From assembly GCF_965224175.1 (NCBI RefSeq), contig NZ_OZ245041.1, positions 3,534,001-3,598,000 on the forward strand: a stretch of DNA of 64,000 nt. Reading direction: 5' to 3'. The notes below the pieces were generated by a model that did not search any database, was not told where the DNA came from, and saw nothing but the letters and a program-made list of their open reading frames with translations. Numbering within the stretch: the stretch's first letter is position 1; each line of letters starts with the position of its first letter. The DNA comes from Kordia sp965224175. Its GTDB lineage: Bacteria > Bacteroidota > Bacteroidia > Flavobacteriales > Flavobacteriaceae. Made by a program: the position numbers and the translations under genes. Shown here piece by piece: positions 52,380 through 61,996 of the stretch.

Positions 52380-52889
52380 CTACCAACCACGATATCTTGG
52401 TGGTTTTACATCATTTAGGTTTAAATATACAATGATTTGTCCTCTGTGATGTGTAACATGGTCTTGTAATAAATTCAAGATTTGTAACTTAGTTTTTGGA
52501 CCAGCAAAAAAATCGACGACTTCTTTCAATTCCTCTGAAGAAGCTTTTTTTATGATAGCAGATGTATTGTCAAATGCTTCTTTAATAGCGGCAACAATTT
52601 CTGCCTTTGTTGTATAACTTGCTTTCTCATCGTTCTTTTTCTTTTCCTTTGAAAAATAAGTGGTACTTAACCAATCCATATTTCCTTTGATATGTAGTAA
52701 TTGTTCGCGAAACGTTTTTTGACGTTCTGTGGGTTTGTAATCGTACTTGTCTTCAGGCATTGCTTCTGCCATTTCTACAAGATAATTTTTTGAGTTTTCC
52801 CATTTTTCTAAAAAAGCAGAAATTGGTGTGTCTTGTGCTTTCGCGATGGTTACTGTGAAGATAACGACAAGAAGTATGTATTTTTTCAT
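52380..52889 (-). CDS. Secreted DinB-family protein
   Basis: 169 residues. Signal peptide MKKYILLVVIFTVTIAKAQ, then a four-helix DinB-like fold with metal-ligand histidines (QLLHIKGNMDWL; QDHVTHHRGQIIVYL). The triad of His from these helices normally binds a divalent metal in DinB/YfiT-type proteins. Export is typical of the flavobacterial branch. It ends GW; the enzymatic role is unknown. It precedes the cytochrome c gene upstream on the same strand by 27 bases. Confidence 0.85.
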   Translation of the reverse strand: MKKYILLVVIFTVTIAKAQDTPISAFLEKWENSKNYLVEMAEAMPEDKYDYKPTERQKTFREQLLHIKGNMDWLSTTYFSKEKKKNDEKASYTTKAEIVAAIKEAFDNTSAIIKKASSEELKEVVDFFAGPKTKLQILNLLQDHVTHHRGQIIVYLNLNDVKPPRYRGW

Positions 52890-52916
52890 TTTTTGAAGGG
52901 TATTTTGCAGTATATT

Positions 52917-53324
52917 TTAGTAGGTGTATAAAAGTATGGATTCAATATCTTTATCAGACAAGTCAGGAAAAGAAGTGCATTTGTAACCTCTTTCACCTGT
53001 GTATTTAATTTTACTTGAAAAATCATTTCGCATAAATTTAATAATATCTACAGTTGTGTAACGTTCGTGAATACCACGTAACGCTGGTCCAGTAGATTGT
53101 GCATCTAGCTTATGACAAGCAGCGCAATTGGCTTTAAATAAATTACGTCCTGCTTTTGCATTTTCCGCAAGAGAAGGAGAAACTAAGTGAGTACCACAGA
53201 AAAATTCTGGTTGTTGTTCAAATTCCAAACTTGCAATGTATTCTTGCTCCTGAGCGTTTACAAGAAATAATATGGCTGCTCCAGCAGAAATTATAAAAAC
53301 AAATATGGAAATTGCCGCTTTCAT
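52917..53324 (-). CDS. Cytochrome c, single haem
   Basis: 135 residues. An N-terminal membrane or signal helix (AISIFVFIISAGAAILFLV) is followed by haem motif CAACHK near residue 69. The sixth ligand is probably the Met in IIKFMRND. ALRGIHERYTT and ILLYTY are usual class I cytochrome c elements. It would carry electrons on the periplasmic face of the inner membrane. It is 9 bases downstream of hemB, so co-transcription with the haem biosynthesis gene is likely. Confidence 0.9.
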   Translation of the reverse strand: MKAAISIFVFIISAGAAILFLVNAQEQEYIASLEFEQQPEFFCGTHLVSPSLAENAKAGRNLFKANCAACHKLDAQSTGPALRGIHERYTTVDIIKFMRNDFSSKIKYTGERGYKCTSFPDLSDKDIESILLYTY

Positions 53325-53333
53325 TCTTAAAAG

Positions 53334-54308
53334 TTACGACAATAATTTGATAACGTCTTTAGCAAAATAACTGGCAATCATATCTGCACCAGCACGTTTA
53401 AACGCCATAATAGATTCCATCATCACTTGGTCGTGGTTTAGCCAGCCTTTTTCAGCCGCAGCTTTCAACATTGCATATTCTCCACTTACTTGATATACCG
53501 CTACTGGTACATCAAATTCATTTTTTACCTCACGGACAATATCTAAATATGCCATTCCTGGTTTTACCATCACAATATCAGCGCCTTCATCAATATCCAT
53601 TTCAGTTTCGCGCATAGCTTCATAGCGATTGGCAGGATCCATTTGGTATGTTTTTTTATCACCAAAACCGGGTGCAGAATCTAAAGCATCACGAAAAGGT
53701 CCGTAAAATGCAGATGCATACTTAGCACTGTAACTCATAATACCTACATCGGTGAAATTTTCATCTTCCAAAGCTTCACGAATGCTTAAAATTCGTCCAT
53801 CCATCATATCACTTGGTGCTACAAAATCAGCTCCGGCTTCTGCATGCGAAACGCTCATTTCTGCCAAAACTTCTACCGTATCATCATTGATAATTTTTCC
53901 TTCTTCCACAATACCATCATGACCAAAAGACGAATACGGATCTAGAGCAACATCCGTCATCACAATCATATCTGGACACGTATTTTTAATGGTTTTGATA
54001 GCACGTTGCATCAATCCATCAGGATTTAAAGCTTCTGTTCCTTTATTATCTTTTAAATTATCAGGCACTTTTACAAACAGTAAAACAGATCGTAAACCTA
54101 AACTCCACAACAATTTCAATTCGTCAACGAGTGTATCTAAACTATGACGATAATAATTAGGCATGGATGGAATTTCTTCCTTTACACCTTTGCCCTCAAC
54201 CACAAAAAGTGGTACTAAAAAATCGTTTGGAGTAATGATATTTTCTCTTACCAAACCGCGAATGGCAGCATTGGTACGTAAGCGTCTATTTCTTCGAAGT
54301 GGAAACAT
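53334..54308 (-). CDS. hemB: Porphobilinogen synthase (delta-aminolevulinic acid dehydratase)
   Basis: 324 residues. The Schiff-base lysine regions are MSYSAKYASAFYGPFRDA and VMVKPGMAYLDI. The metal region reads DVALDPYSSFGHDGIV, without the three Cys of zinc-type enzymes, so it is the Mg-dependent form. It condenses two aminolevulinate molecules in haem synthesis. hemF is also in the window at 62785, and a cytochrome c gene follows hemB directly. Confidence 0.97.
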   Translation of the reverse strand: MFPLRRNRRLRTNAAIRGLVRENIITPNDFLVPLFVVEGKGVKEEIPSMPNYYRHSLDTLVDELKLLWSLGLRSVLLFVKVPDNLKDNKGTEALNPDGLMQRAIKTIKNTCPDMIVMTDVALDPYSSFGHDGIVEEGKIINDDTVEVLAEMSVSHAEAGADFVAPSDMMDGRILSIREALEDENFTDVGIMSYSAKYASAFYGPFRDALDSAPGFGDKKTYQMDPANRYEAMRETEMDIDEGADIVMVKPGMAYLDIVREVKNEFDVPVAVYQVSGEYAMLKAAAEKGWLNHDQVMMESIMAFKRAGADMIASYFAKDVIKLLS

Positions 54309-54368
54309 AAATTGTAATTTTAAAGATAAATCAAGATATCTTTTATATTTTTAATCGCTGTAAAGATA

Positions 54369-57023
54369 ATGAATAATACACCGAAAGTCATATCAAAAAC
54401 GCCTTTTGAATCATTGCGATTTCAGTTTACTTGGAGAAACTATCAAGAGAAGTTTTTAGCGCATTTTAATACACACATAAACGATAATCATTTACACGTC
54501 GTAGCGCCACCGGGATCTGGGAAAACAATTCTTGGTTTGGAAATGCTCCGTAGAGTGCAAAAAAAGACGATTGTATTTGCGCCTACATTGACAATAAGGA
54601 ATCAATGGAAAGACAGATTGTTGTCTTTTTTTACGGAGGATAACGCTTTTGCGGATTTTTCTTTTGATTTAAAAAAGCCTGCATCACTCACATTTACTAC
54701 TTACCAATCGTTGCATGCATTTTATAAAACCTTTGAAACGAAAGCAGCTTTTTTAGCGTTTTTTGAAACCTACGGAATCGAAGCAGTTGTGCTAGATGAA
54801 GCACATCATTTGAAGAATGAATGGTGGAAATGTTTATTTGCCTTAAAGCATGATCGAAAGTTAACCACAATTGCTTTGACAGCAACGCCGCCAATTGATA
54901 GTACAGACCAAGAATTGTCGCGCTATTTTGAATTGTGTGGTCCGATTGATGAAGAAATTGCAGTACCCGATTTGGTGAAAGAAGGCGATTTGTGTCCACA
55001 TCAAGATTATGTCCACTTTTCAGAACCTAGTAAAGAAGAAGTTGAATCGATTGCCTTGTATCGAAAAAAAGTTACCGATTTTGTAGAAAGTTTACAATAT
55101 GATGAAACATTTATTTCGCTTTTAAAATCGCATCGTTTTTTGAAGGTTTCAGATGAAATTTTAGCAGAGATCTACAAAGAACCAGAATACCTTTCTAGTA
55201 TTTTAATCTTTTTGAAATCGGTTGGAGAAAATGTTGATCCGTTTTTGTTTGAAGTTTTAGGTTTTGAGAAAAACCAAGAAGTACGTTTGCCAAGTTTGGA
55301 TTATGAATGGACAGAAAAGTTGTTGAAATATTTAATTTTTGACGATCGAGAACAATTATTCATTCATGAAGAATACTTGCTAAAACTAGAACGTCGTTTG
55401 CGAAAAAACGGCATGATCAATCACAAACAAGTATCTACTTTTGGAGATAAAAAATTGTATAAAACGCTGGCAAATAGTCCAAGTAAAATGCAAAGTATTG
55501 TTGAGATTGTACAGCAAGAATATAGAAATTTAGATACAGAACTTCGAGCAGTTGTATTGACTGATTATATTAGAAAGGAATTTTTAAATTATACACATAT
55601 TGATGAGGTAAATCAACTTGGTGTATTGCCAATTTTTCAACATTTACGAACGTCTTTGAAACGGATAAGTTCTATTGGAGTGCTTTCGGGAACCATGGTT
55701 ATTATTCCTGAAAACTGTGTGTCAATTTTAAATGAATTTCATTCTGATAAAACCTATACATACAAATCGTTAAATTGCGATGATAAATTTGTAATTATAA
55801 CTATAAGTTCTAAAGTGAAATCAGATTTAGTAGCTGATATTACCAAGCTTTTTGAACTAGGACATATTAATATTTTAATAGGAACCAAATCGTTATTGGG
55901 TGAAGGTTGGGATTCTCCTGCAATCAATAGTTTGATTTTAGCATCTTTTGTGGGTTCATATGTTTCTTCCAATCAAATGCGTGGTCGTGCCATTCGTTCG
56001 CAAAAAGAAAACCCTAGAAAAGTTAGTAACATTTGGCACTTAGCTTGTATAGATCCTACAGTAGATGATGGCGGAGACGATTTGGAAAAGCTAGAACGAC
56101 GTTTTCATGCGTTTGTTGGCGTTTCAAATACAGCGCCAATATACATTAGTACAGGAATTGGTCGTTTGGCATTGCCAATGACTTTTGATCGTGAAATTAT
56201 TCAAAATCTTAACGAAAGTACCTTTGCAAAAGCAGCAAAAAGAAAGGAAATCAAAACTATTTGGGAAACGGCTATTGGAGAAGGAAATGTACTCACCACA
56301 GAAATACAATACTTTACCGAACAACCAAAATTAGAAACCAGAAGAAAGCAATTGTATCATCAAGACTTGGTAAAATATGTTTCTGCAGAGGTTTCTATGG
56401 GTATTTTAGTCGTTGTTTCAGAAATTTATCTACAAGCAACACTCAGGACGCTTCAAACAGGATTTATTTATTCTTTGTATAGTTTAATTGCGATTTTGGG
56501 AATCTTTTTAGGGTTTAAAATTTTTAAGAAAATTAGAGTCTATTCGCAATCGCGATTTATCTATACGCATATTGATAAAATTGGCAAAGCAGTATTATTT
56601 TCACTTCACGAATTAGGATATTTTACGACTCATCTCTCCGAAATTACAATTACTTCGGAAGAACCTGAATATGGTGGAGCTATTTGTAACATTCATGGTG
56701 CGACACGTGTAGAAAGTTCTTTGTTTGTAAAAGCTATGGAAGAAATATTGAGTCCAGTAGACAATCCGAGGTATTTACTTGAAAAAACCAATGCTTTTGA
56801 TAGTTTTTCAGAATTACAAAACTACTATGCAGTTCCTTCTATTTTTGGAGGAAAAAAACAAGATGTAGAAATTTTTCTTAGCTTTTGGAGGCGTTATGTA
56901 AGTGGAGCGCATGTGCATTTTACAAGAACAATGGAAGGAAGAAAGTTGCTCATCAAAGCACGTTTATTTCATGTAACGAATGTGTTTAAAAACACAACCA
57001 AAAAGGAAGTAATTTGGAAGTGA
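54369..57023 (+). CDS. DEAD/DEAH-box superfamily 2 helicase with internal membrane hairpin
   Basis: 884 residues. Walker A VAPPGSGKT near residue 51, DEAHH (Asp143), SAT-like LTATPP, and motif VI NQMRGRAIR give a complete SF2 helicase core of the ResIII/XPB type with a long insert between the two RecA folds. Near residues 690-720 there are hydrophobic stretches (VSMGILVVVSEIYL; FIYSLYSLIAILGIFLGFKIF), unusual in a helicase, and about 160 residues of unknown C-terminal sequence. It is divergent from hemB and stands before an unknown gene (62-base gap). It could be a DNA repair or defence protein. Confidence 0.8.
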   Translation: MNNTPKVISKTPFESLRFQFTWRNYQEKFLAHFNTHINDNHLHVVAPPGSGKTILGLEMLRRVQKKTIVFAPTLTIRNQWKDRLLSFFTEDNAFADFSFDLKKPASLTFTTYQSLHAFYKTFETKAAFLAFFETYGIEAVVLDEAHHLKNEWWKCLFALKHDRKLTTIALTATPPIDSTDQELSRYFELCGPIDEEIAVPDLVKEGDLCPHQDYVHFSEPSKEEVESIALYRKKVTDFVESLQYDETFISLLKSHRFLKVSDEILAEIYKEPEYLSSILIFLKSVGENVDPFLFEVLGFEKNQEVRLPSLDYEWTEKLLKYLIFDDREQLFIHEEYLLKLERRLRKNGMINHKQVSTFGDKKLYKTLANSPSKMQSIVEIVQQEYRNLDTELRAVVLTDYIRKEFLNYTHIDEVNQLGVLPIFQHLRTSLKRISSIGVLSGTMVIIPENCVSILNEFHSDKTYTYKSLNCDDKFVIITISSKVKSDLVADITKLFELGHINILIGTKSLLGEGWDSPAINSLILASFVGSYVSSNQMRGRAIRSQKENPRKVSNIWHLACIDPTVDDGGDDLEKLERRFHAFVGVSNTAPIYISTGIGRLALPMTFDREIIQNLNESTFAKAAKRKEIKTIWETAIGEGNVLTTEIQYFTEQPKLETRRKQLYHQDLVKYVSAEVSMGILVVVSEIYLQATLRTLQTGFIYSLYSLIAILGIFLGFKIFKKIRVYSQSRFIYTHIDKIGKAVLFSLHELGYFTTHLSEITITSEEPEYGGAICNIHGATRVESSLFVKAMEEILSPVDNPRYLLEKTNAFDSFSELQNYYAVPSIFGGKKQDVEIFLSFWRRYVSGAHVHFTRTMEGRKLLIKARLFHVTNVFKNTTKKEVIWK

Positions 57024-57085
57024 TTTTTGTCTCTTTTAAGCATTGAAATGACTATCTTACGGAGTATTTAATATAATACTAAAGA

Positions 57086-57790
57086 ATGCAAAAGGAAGAA
57101 AATAGAAAGTTTACTGCAGATGATATACAAACATTGAGTACTAAAGAATGGTTTCAAATTAGATTTTTTGAACAAGCTGAAATTGATCCATTGTATGTGA
57201 TAATTGGTTTTCTTCAAGAATATTTTGGCGGTTATTCGTTACATGAAGAAACAGTAGATATGTTTTTTGTAAATGAGTTTGAAAAAGCGCAAGTTTTTAA
57301 AAAATTATGTGATTATTATTTAGCTTCTCAACAGCTTGAAAATGATATAAGTTTACTAAAAGTTGAAAGTGGTCATTCGTATGTGCTCTCAAAAACAATT
57401 TGTAAAAAACTAGAAGCGTATTTTACGGAAAAATTACCGCAATTTTTGAGTCATAAATGCTTTAAGCTTCCTAAAACAGATGATGTATTTAAAACTCCAG
57501 AAGAATTGTATGGAGACAGAAGTTTCCTGTTTAACTTTAAAAGATATAGTTATTTGTTAGGTGTTGTTATAAAGAATAAAATGGAGCATATACCTGCAAT
57601 AAACTTTGCAAATGCATCTCATAAAGCTGAGCTAAGCATTAAAATTTTAAGAGATTTTACTGCTTTTGGAGATAATTCTATGAAAGTTGAATATTTTTTT
57701 GGTGCTCCACATGTCACGCGAATCAATTTGTCTGAAGCAAATAGCATTTGGAAAGAAGCGGATGCGTATGTAACTCATATTCAAAAGTAA
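57086..57790 (+). CDS. Protein of unknown function
   Basis: 234 residues, soluble, no signal peptide or membrane segment. N-terminal region is acidic and helical (TLSTKEWFQIRFFEQAEIDPLYVIIGF); mid part has ICKKLEAYFTEKLPQFL. Two Cys (CDYY, HKCFK) and no catalytic motif. It follows the helicase by 62 bases on the same strand, so it could be co-transcribed, but nothing ties the functions together. Not recognised. Confidence 0.6.
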   Translation: MQKEENRKFTADDIQTLSTKEWFQIRFFEQAEIDPLYVIIGFLQEYFGGYSLHEETVDMFFVNEFEKAQVFKKLCDYYLASQQLENDISLLKVESGHSYVLSKTICKKLEAYFTEKLPQFLSHKCFKLPKTDDVFKTPEELYGDRSFLFNFKRYSYLLGVVIKNKMEHIPAINFANASHKAELSIKILRDFTAFGDNSMKVEYFFGAPHVTRINLSEANSIWKEADAYVTHIQK

Positions 57791-57883
57791 ATGGTACTGT
57801 TTTTGATGTAAAGTTTATATGAAAATTGAATTTTTCTCGATGATTTTTATTGAGATTATGTATTAACATTAAAATCGACCATT

Positions 57884-58816
57884 ATGAAAAGTAAATTTCT
57901 AAGACTTAATAAAGCTTGTAGTGAACAATGGGAAAACATGAAGCCAAATGAAAAAGGCAGTTTCTGTGATACCTGTGCTAAAAATGTAATCGATTTTACA
58001 CAATTAAGTCAATTAGAAATTACTGAAAAAATTAAAAACTCAAAAGGAGAAATTTGCGCAAGAATTACTAAAAAACAACTAGAAACACCATTGGTTGATG
58101 TTGAAATTGCAAAAGAATACAAGCTGCCATATTCTAACATTGCTGCGAGTATCTTATTAGCGTCTACTTTAACTATTGGGCAAACTGCATATGCTAATAC
58201 GGTGAATGTACAAACTGAAATTGTAGAAACATCAGATGCGACAGTAAAATCTGAGCGCAAACAAAAAACATCAACACCAAATACAACTTCTACGAGGAAT
58301 TTTGTGACTTTTAAGGGAAAAGTAACAACCAAAAAAGATGGAAACGCTATAGATCATGCTAAAATTACATTGGTAACAATGAATGAAATGTTGACAACAT
58401 TCAGCTTGGAAGATGGTTCTTTTTCTCTTAGAATTCCGATGGAATTACTTGATGATGATAACGTAATTAGAGTTACTTATGAAACCATTAAAAATGAAGA
58501 AGTATTTTCTGGTTTAGAAGCATCCGATTATGTCTTGTCTAAAAAAGAAATACAAACATTTTATGCTATAAAAGCTGAACCGTTAATTCACTATCTTGGT
58601 GGAATTGGTCATTATGCTAAAAAATCTCCTATTGTGATTCATAAAGGAAAAAAGATTGATTACAAGGAGTTTGTAAAAGCAAGAATGGGCAAGGTTAGTA
58701 GTTGTAGTTTAGAAAATAAAGACTACTATCATTTTGAATCAAAAGCAGCCATTGCCATTTATGGAAAAGCAGCCAAAGACGGTTTGTATATTTTGATAGA
58801 TAAGTCTAAGAAATAA
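57884..58816 (+). CDS. Membrane protein with N-terminal Cys motif and carboxypeptidase-regulatory-like domain
   Basis: 310 residues. The N-terminus (CSEQWENMKPNEKGSFCDTCAKNVIDFT) has a CxxC that matches a Bacteroidota family in which a small Cys-rich domain precedes one membrane helix (here NIAASILLASTLTIGQTAYA). The extracytoplasmic part begins with a carboxypeptidase-regulatory-like beta-sandwich (FVTFKGKVTTKKDGNAIDHAKITLVT). The last ~100 residues are unassigned. A regulatory or stress-sensing role is possible but unproven. It converges on the TPR gene, overlapping it by 11 bases. Confidence 0.7.
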   Translation: MKSKFLRLNKACSEQWENMKPNEKGSFCDTCAKNVIDFTQLSQLEITEKIKNSKGEICARITKKQLETPLVDVEIAKEYKLPYSNIAASILLASTLTIGQTAYANTVNVQTEIVETSDATVKSERKQKTSTPNTTSTRNFVTFKGKVTTKKDGNAIDHAKITLVTMNEMLTTFSLEDGSFSLRIPMELLDDDNVIRVTYETIKNEEVFSGLEASDYVLSKKEIQTFYAIKAEPLIHYLGGIGHYAKKSPIVIHKGKKIDYKEFVKARMGKVSSCSLENKDYYHFESKAAIAIYGKAAKDGLYILIDKSKK

Positions 58817-60035
58817 AATTAAACAACCAGGTATACAATACCATCATCCCTAAAACAATAGCGCCGTTTAACATGATGTCGCTGGTAAAAAATATCCCAA
58901 AGAAGCCAACACAAAGAATTGCTATTCCGTAGAAAAGACCGAATATTCGGACGTTTTTCGATGTTTTTAAGAAAGATCCAGGTAATGGTAATAACGCACA
59001 GAAACAAGTGAAACCCCATAACATGAATAACGGATTTCCAAATACAAAAAATGCAATGGTTCCTAAAATTCCGCCAAGTAACAATCCGCCAAAAGTATAA
59101 CCACTATATTTTTCCTCATTTGTTAATAGATATTTACCATACGAATCGGCCAATAAAATGGTGTTGGATAACGATTCCATAATCCATCCGCCAAGGACAA
59201 AAACTAAATAGACAATAACCAACGGAATGACTAAAAATGTTAAATCAGAAGCACGTAAAATTCCAATTCCTACACGATAAGCAACATAAATTCCAATGAT
59301 AAAAATCCATTGATTTCTAGAGGATTGCTTGCTCATCCAAAAAGCATATTTTAAATACCATTTGTATAAGAAATTCTTTGATTTTATAGCGGTAGCCATA
59401 CCTTCACGCGCATATTGCATGTTCGGATTGAGTTGTAAGGCTTGTTTAAAATGATGCAATGCTTTTTCAGTATCGCCATTTTCTAACGCAACCCAACCTA
59501 CATTGGCATGTGCATAATCGTCTTCAGCATTATCATATAAAATATGTTCAACGGTTTCTTCGGCTTCCTCTTTTCTATTAAGTTTGGTCAATATGCGAGC
59601 GCGAAGATTAAGACACGCTGTATTTTTAGGATCAAGTTGCAAACCTTCATTGACAAAGTGTAGTGCTTGTTCAAACTTTTTTTGATCCATTAACAAAGCG
59701 CCTTTAAATCCAAAGAAATCTGCTTCATACGGATCGAGCTCAATACTTTTATCTACTAAACTCATTGCATGATGCGCATTATTTAAACGATATGCAATTT
59801 GACCTTTTAGGAAAAATATATTTCCTTCATTTGGAGTTTCTTGTAAAAGTTCATCAAGAATTTTAGAAGCTTTGTCGTAAGCTTCTGTATTAAAAAAACA
59901 TAGCGCCAAATAGTACTTACTTCCATAATTGTAAATACTTTCAGAAATGGCTGTACTCAAATAGCTGATAGCTTCTTGGTAACGTCCTAATTCGAATAAT
60001 TGTACGCCTCTTTGATGATTTTTTGATTCGATCAT
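58806..60035 (-). CDS. TPR protein with C-terminal membrane domain
   Basis: 409 residues. About six tetratricopeptide repeats fill residues 1-210 (GVQLFELGRYQEAISYLS; ALHFVNEGLQLDPKNTACLNLRA), followed by about six membrane helices (WIFIIGIYVAYRVGIGIL onward). It overlaps the AAA+ gene by four bases (ATGA), so the two are translationally coupled and probably work together, perhaps a membrane-docked unfolding or assembly machine. Confidence 0.85.
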   Translation of the reverse strand: MIESKNHQRGVQLFELGRYQEAISYLSTAISESIYNYGSKYYLALCFFNTEAYDKASKILDELLQETPNEGNIFFLKGQIAYRLNNAHHAMSLVDKSIELDPYEADFFGFKGALLMDQKKFEQALHFVNEGLQLDPKNTACLNLRARILTKLNRKEEAEETVEHILYDNAEDDYAHANVGWVALENGDTEKALHHFKQALQLNPNMQYAREGMATAIKSKNFLYKWYLKYAFWMSKQSSRNQWIFIIGIYVAYRVGIGILRASDLTFLVIPLVIVYLVFVLGGWIMESLSNTILLADSYGKYLLTNEEKYSGYTFGGLLLGGILGTIAFFVFGNPLFMLWGFTCFCALLPLPGSFLKTSKNVRIFGLFYGIAILCVGFFGIFFTSDIMLNGAIVLGMMVLYTWLFNFIS

Positions 60036-61324
60036 TTTTTGATTTTTAAATAAGCTAAAATATCATCGTATAATCCGCTATCGTTTGCATACAATGCATA
60101 GTTTTTAGAAGATACAAACCATTCTTTGGTACTTGGCTTTGTTTTTTTAATGGCTTTTAAAATATCTTTTGTACTCAACGGTTTTGGGATGCCATCTTTA
60201 AAAGAAGCTTCAAGTTTTTTCTCAATAGCCACATCGATTGCTGCTTGAATATCGGCTCCAGAAAATTCTTTTGCGGCTTTTGCCAATGCCATATAATCAA
60301 TAGTTTCGGTAGGTTTTTCTTTGAGATGAATATTAAAAATAGATGCTTTAGCTTCTATGTCTGGTGGCGATACAAAAATGATACGATCAAAACGTCCTGG
60401 ACGGCGAAATGCAGGATCTAAATGCCAAGGAGCATTTGTGGCGCCAAGTATTAAAATTCCGTCGTTATCGGCATCAATTCCATCCAATTCTGCCAAAAAC
60501 TGATTGATTACAGTTCTACCTGAGGTTTTATTAACATCGTTTCGATTCGCACCAAGCGCATCAATTTCATCAATAAAAATAACACAAGGTGTATTTTGAC
60601 GCGCGGTTTCAAAGATTTCGTGTAAGTTTTTCTCCGAATTCCCAATCCACATGTCCAAAATATCATTAATTCCAACACTGATAAAATTCGCATTAATTTC
60701 GCCTGCCGTTGCGCGTGCAATATGTGTTTTTCCGCATCCAGGCGGTCCATAAAGTAAAATTCCTCCACCAATTTTTTTCCCGTAGGCTTTGTATAAATCT
60801 TGATGTTCTAAAGGCTTGATGATTTTTAAATCGATTTCCTTTTTAATGTTTTCCATACCACCAATACTTGCAAAATTGGTCGTTGGTTTTTTTAGGAATG
60901 ACAAACCATCATCATCTACAAAGTCAGGTTCGCGCGTTGTGTTTACTTTCAAAACATTGTCAAAATCTTCATTGCTGTAAGAAGCATCGAGATTTATCAA
61001 TTCTTTATAAGTTTCTTGTGCATCACTGTAATTTTCTTGATTAATTTGGCAATAGCACAATAATTCTAGATATTTTTTTTCGGGAGTTACTTTTATGATT
61101 TCTTCAAGTAACACTTCGGCGGCTGTAATTTTTTGTTGTTTGTAAAAACAACTTGCTAGTTCGTATTTTGCTTCTAGATGATTTCCATCTAAATCAATAA
61201 TTTCAATTAATTGTTGCTCAGCTTCTTCAAAACTTCCTTGCTGTATGTATAGTTTTGCAATTTGAAGTTTGAGCGGAATATTGTTGGGAGAAAATTGTAA
61301 GGCTTCTAATAAACTTTCTAACAT
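60032..61324 (-). CDS. AAA+ ATPase with N-terminal TPRs
   Basis: 430 residues. N-terminal TPR-like repeats (about 1-125) precede one AAA domain of the VCP/FtsH/meiotic clade: Walker A YGPPGCGKTHIARA near residue 195, Walker B IFIDEIDALGANR, sensor 1 LGATNAPWHLD, Arg finger RRPGRFDRIIF. A protease domain is absent. With the coupled TPR membrane protein it could remodel proteins at the inner membrane. No known two-gene system is recognised. Confidence 0.9.
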   Translation of the reverse strand: MLESLLEALQFSPNNIPLKLQIAKLYIQQGSFEEAEQQLIEIIDLDGNHLEAKYELASCFYKQQKITAAEVLLEEIIKVTPEKKYLELLCYCQINQENYSDAQETYKELINLDASYSNEDFDNVLKVNTTREPDFVDDDGLSFLKKPTTNFASIGGMENIKKEIDLKIIKPLEHQDLYKAYGKKIGGGILLYGPPGCGKTHIARATAGEINANFISVGINDILDMWIGNSEKNLHEIFETARQNTPCVIFIDEIDALGANRNDVNKTSGRTVINQFLAELDGIDADNDGILILGATNAPWHLDPAFRRPGRFDRIIFVSPPDIEAKASIFNIHLKEKPTETIDYMALAKAAKEFSGADIQAAIDVAIEKKLEASFKDGIPKPLSTKDILKAIKKTKPSTKEWFVSSKNYALYANDSGLYDDILAYLKIKK

Positions 61325-61529
61325 TCGCTTAATTTTTACTTAGATAAATTTTCTATCTAAAATTAACTTCTTCAGTATTTAAGGTTAAAATTATTTAAAA
61401 ATACGATAGTTTCTAAGAAAAGCGGCTTTATATTTTCGACTTAACATTACTTTTTTGCTATTTGTCAAAATAATAAGATTATCTTTTAGATATGTTATTT
61501 TAGTTTTTAATCGAGAAGTATTGACGTTT

Positions 61530-61961
61530 TTATTTATATCCAATTTCTTCTGTCAAGGCAATTCTACTTTTGGCAAAATTTCCAGTTCCAAAAGCAATTT
61601 CTCTACCTTTTTCATCTACCAAAGTACTTTCTGCTACAAACAAATTGCGCGATTTGAATTTGAGTTTCCCTGTCGCCGTAATTTTTCCTTCGCTTACAGG
61701 TCTTGTAATGTTGATATTGAATGAAGTCGTTAAAACAAATGCATCTTTCACGATAGAATTTACTGCAAAAAAAGCGGCATCATCCAAAAGTTTAAAATAT
61801 ACGGAACCATGAATGGCGCCTAATGCATGAAAATACTTTGAATCAATAGCCATTGAAATGGTAGCTGTTTCATCAGCAACTGTCATTTGAGTAGTTTCAT
61901 AAAGTTGCGTATTCATATTTGAAGTCAAATACATGCGCTCTAATTTTCGGTAGTGGTCCAT
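61530..61961 (-). CDS. PaaI-type hotdog thioesterase
   Basis: 143 residues. HALGAIHGSVYFKLLDDAAFFAVNS is the hotdog motif HGG(x)xxxxxD, here HGSVYFKLLDDA with Asp as the catalytic carboxylate. It likely hydrolyses acyl- or aryl-CoA thioesters in the cytoplasm. It stands alone; the 205-base gap upstream (61325-61529 is downstream on this strand) has only AT-rich sequence. Confidence 0.88.
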   Translation of the reverse strand: MDHYRKLERMYLTSNMNTQLYETTQMTVADETATISMAIDSKYFHALGAIHGSVYFKLLDDAAFFAVNSIVKDAFVLTTSFNINITRPVSEGKITATGKLKFKSRNLFVAESTLVDEKGREIAFGTGNFAKSRIALTEEIGYK

Positions 61962-61996
61962 AGTTTAAAATTAGTGAATTTTTATACGCTATTTTT

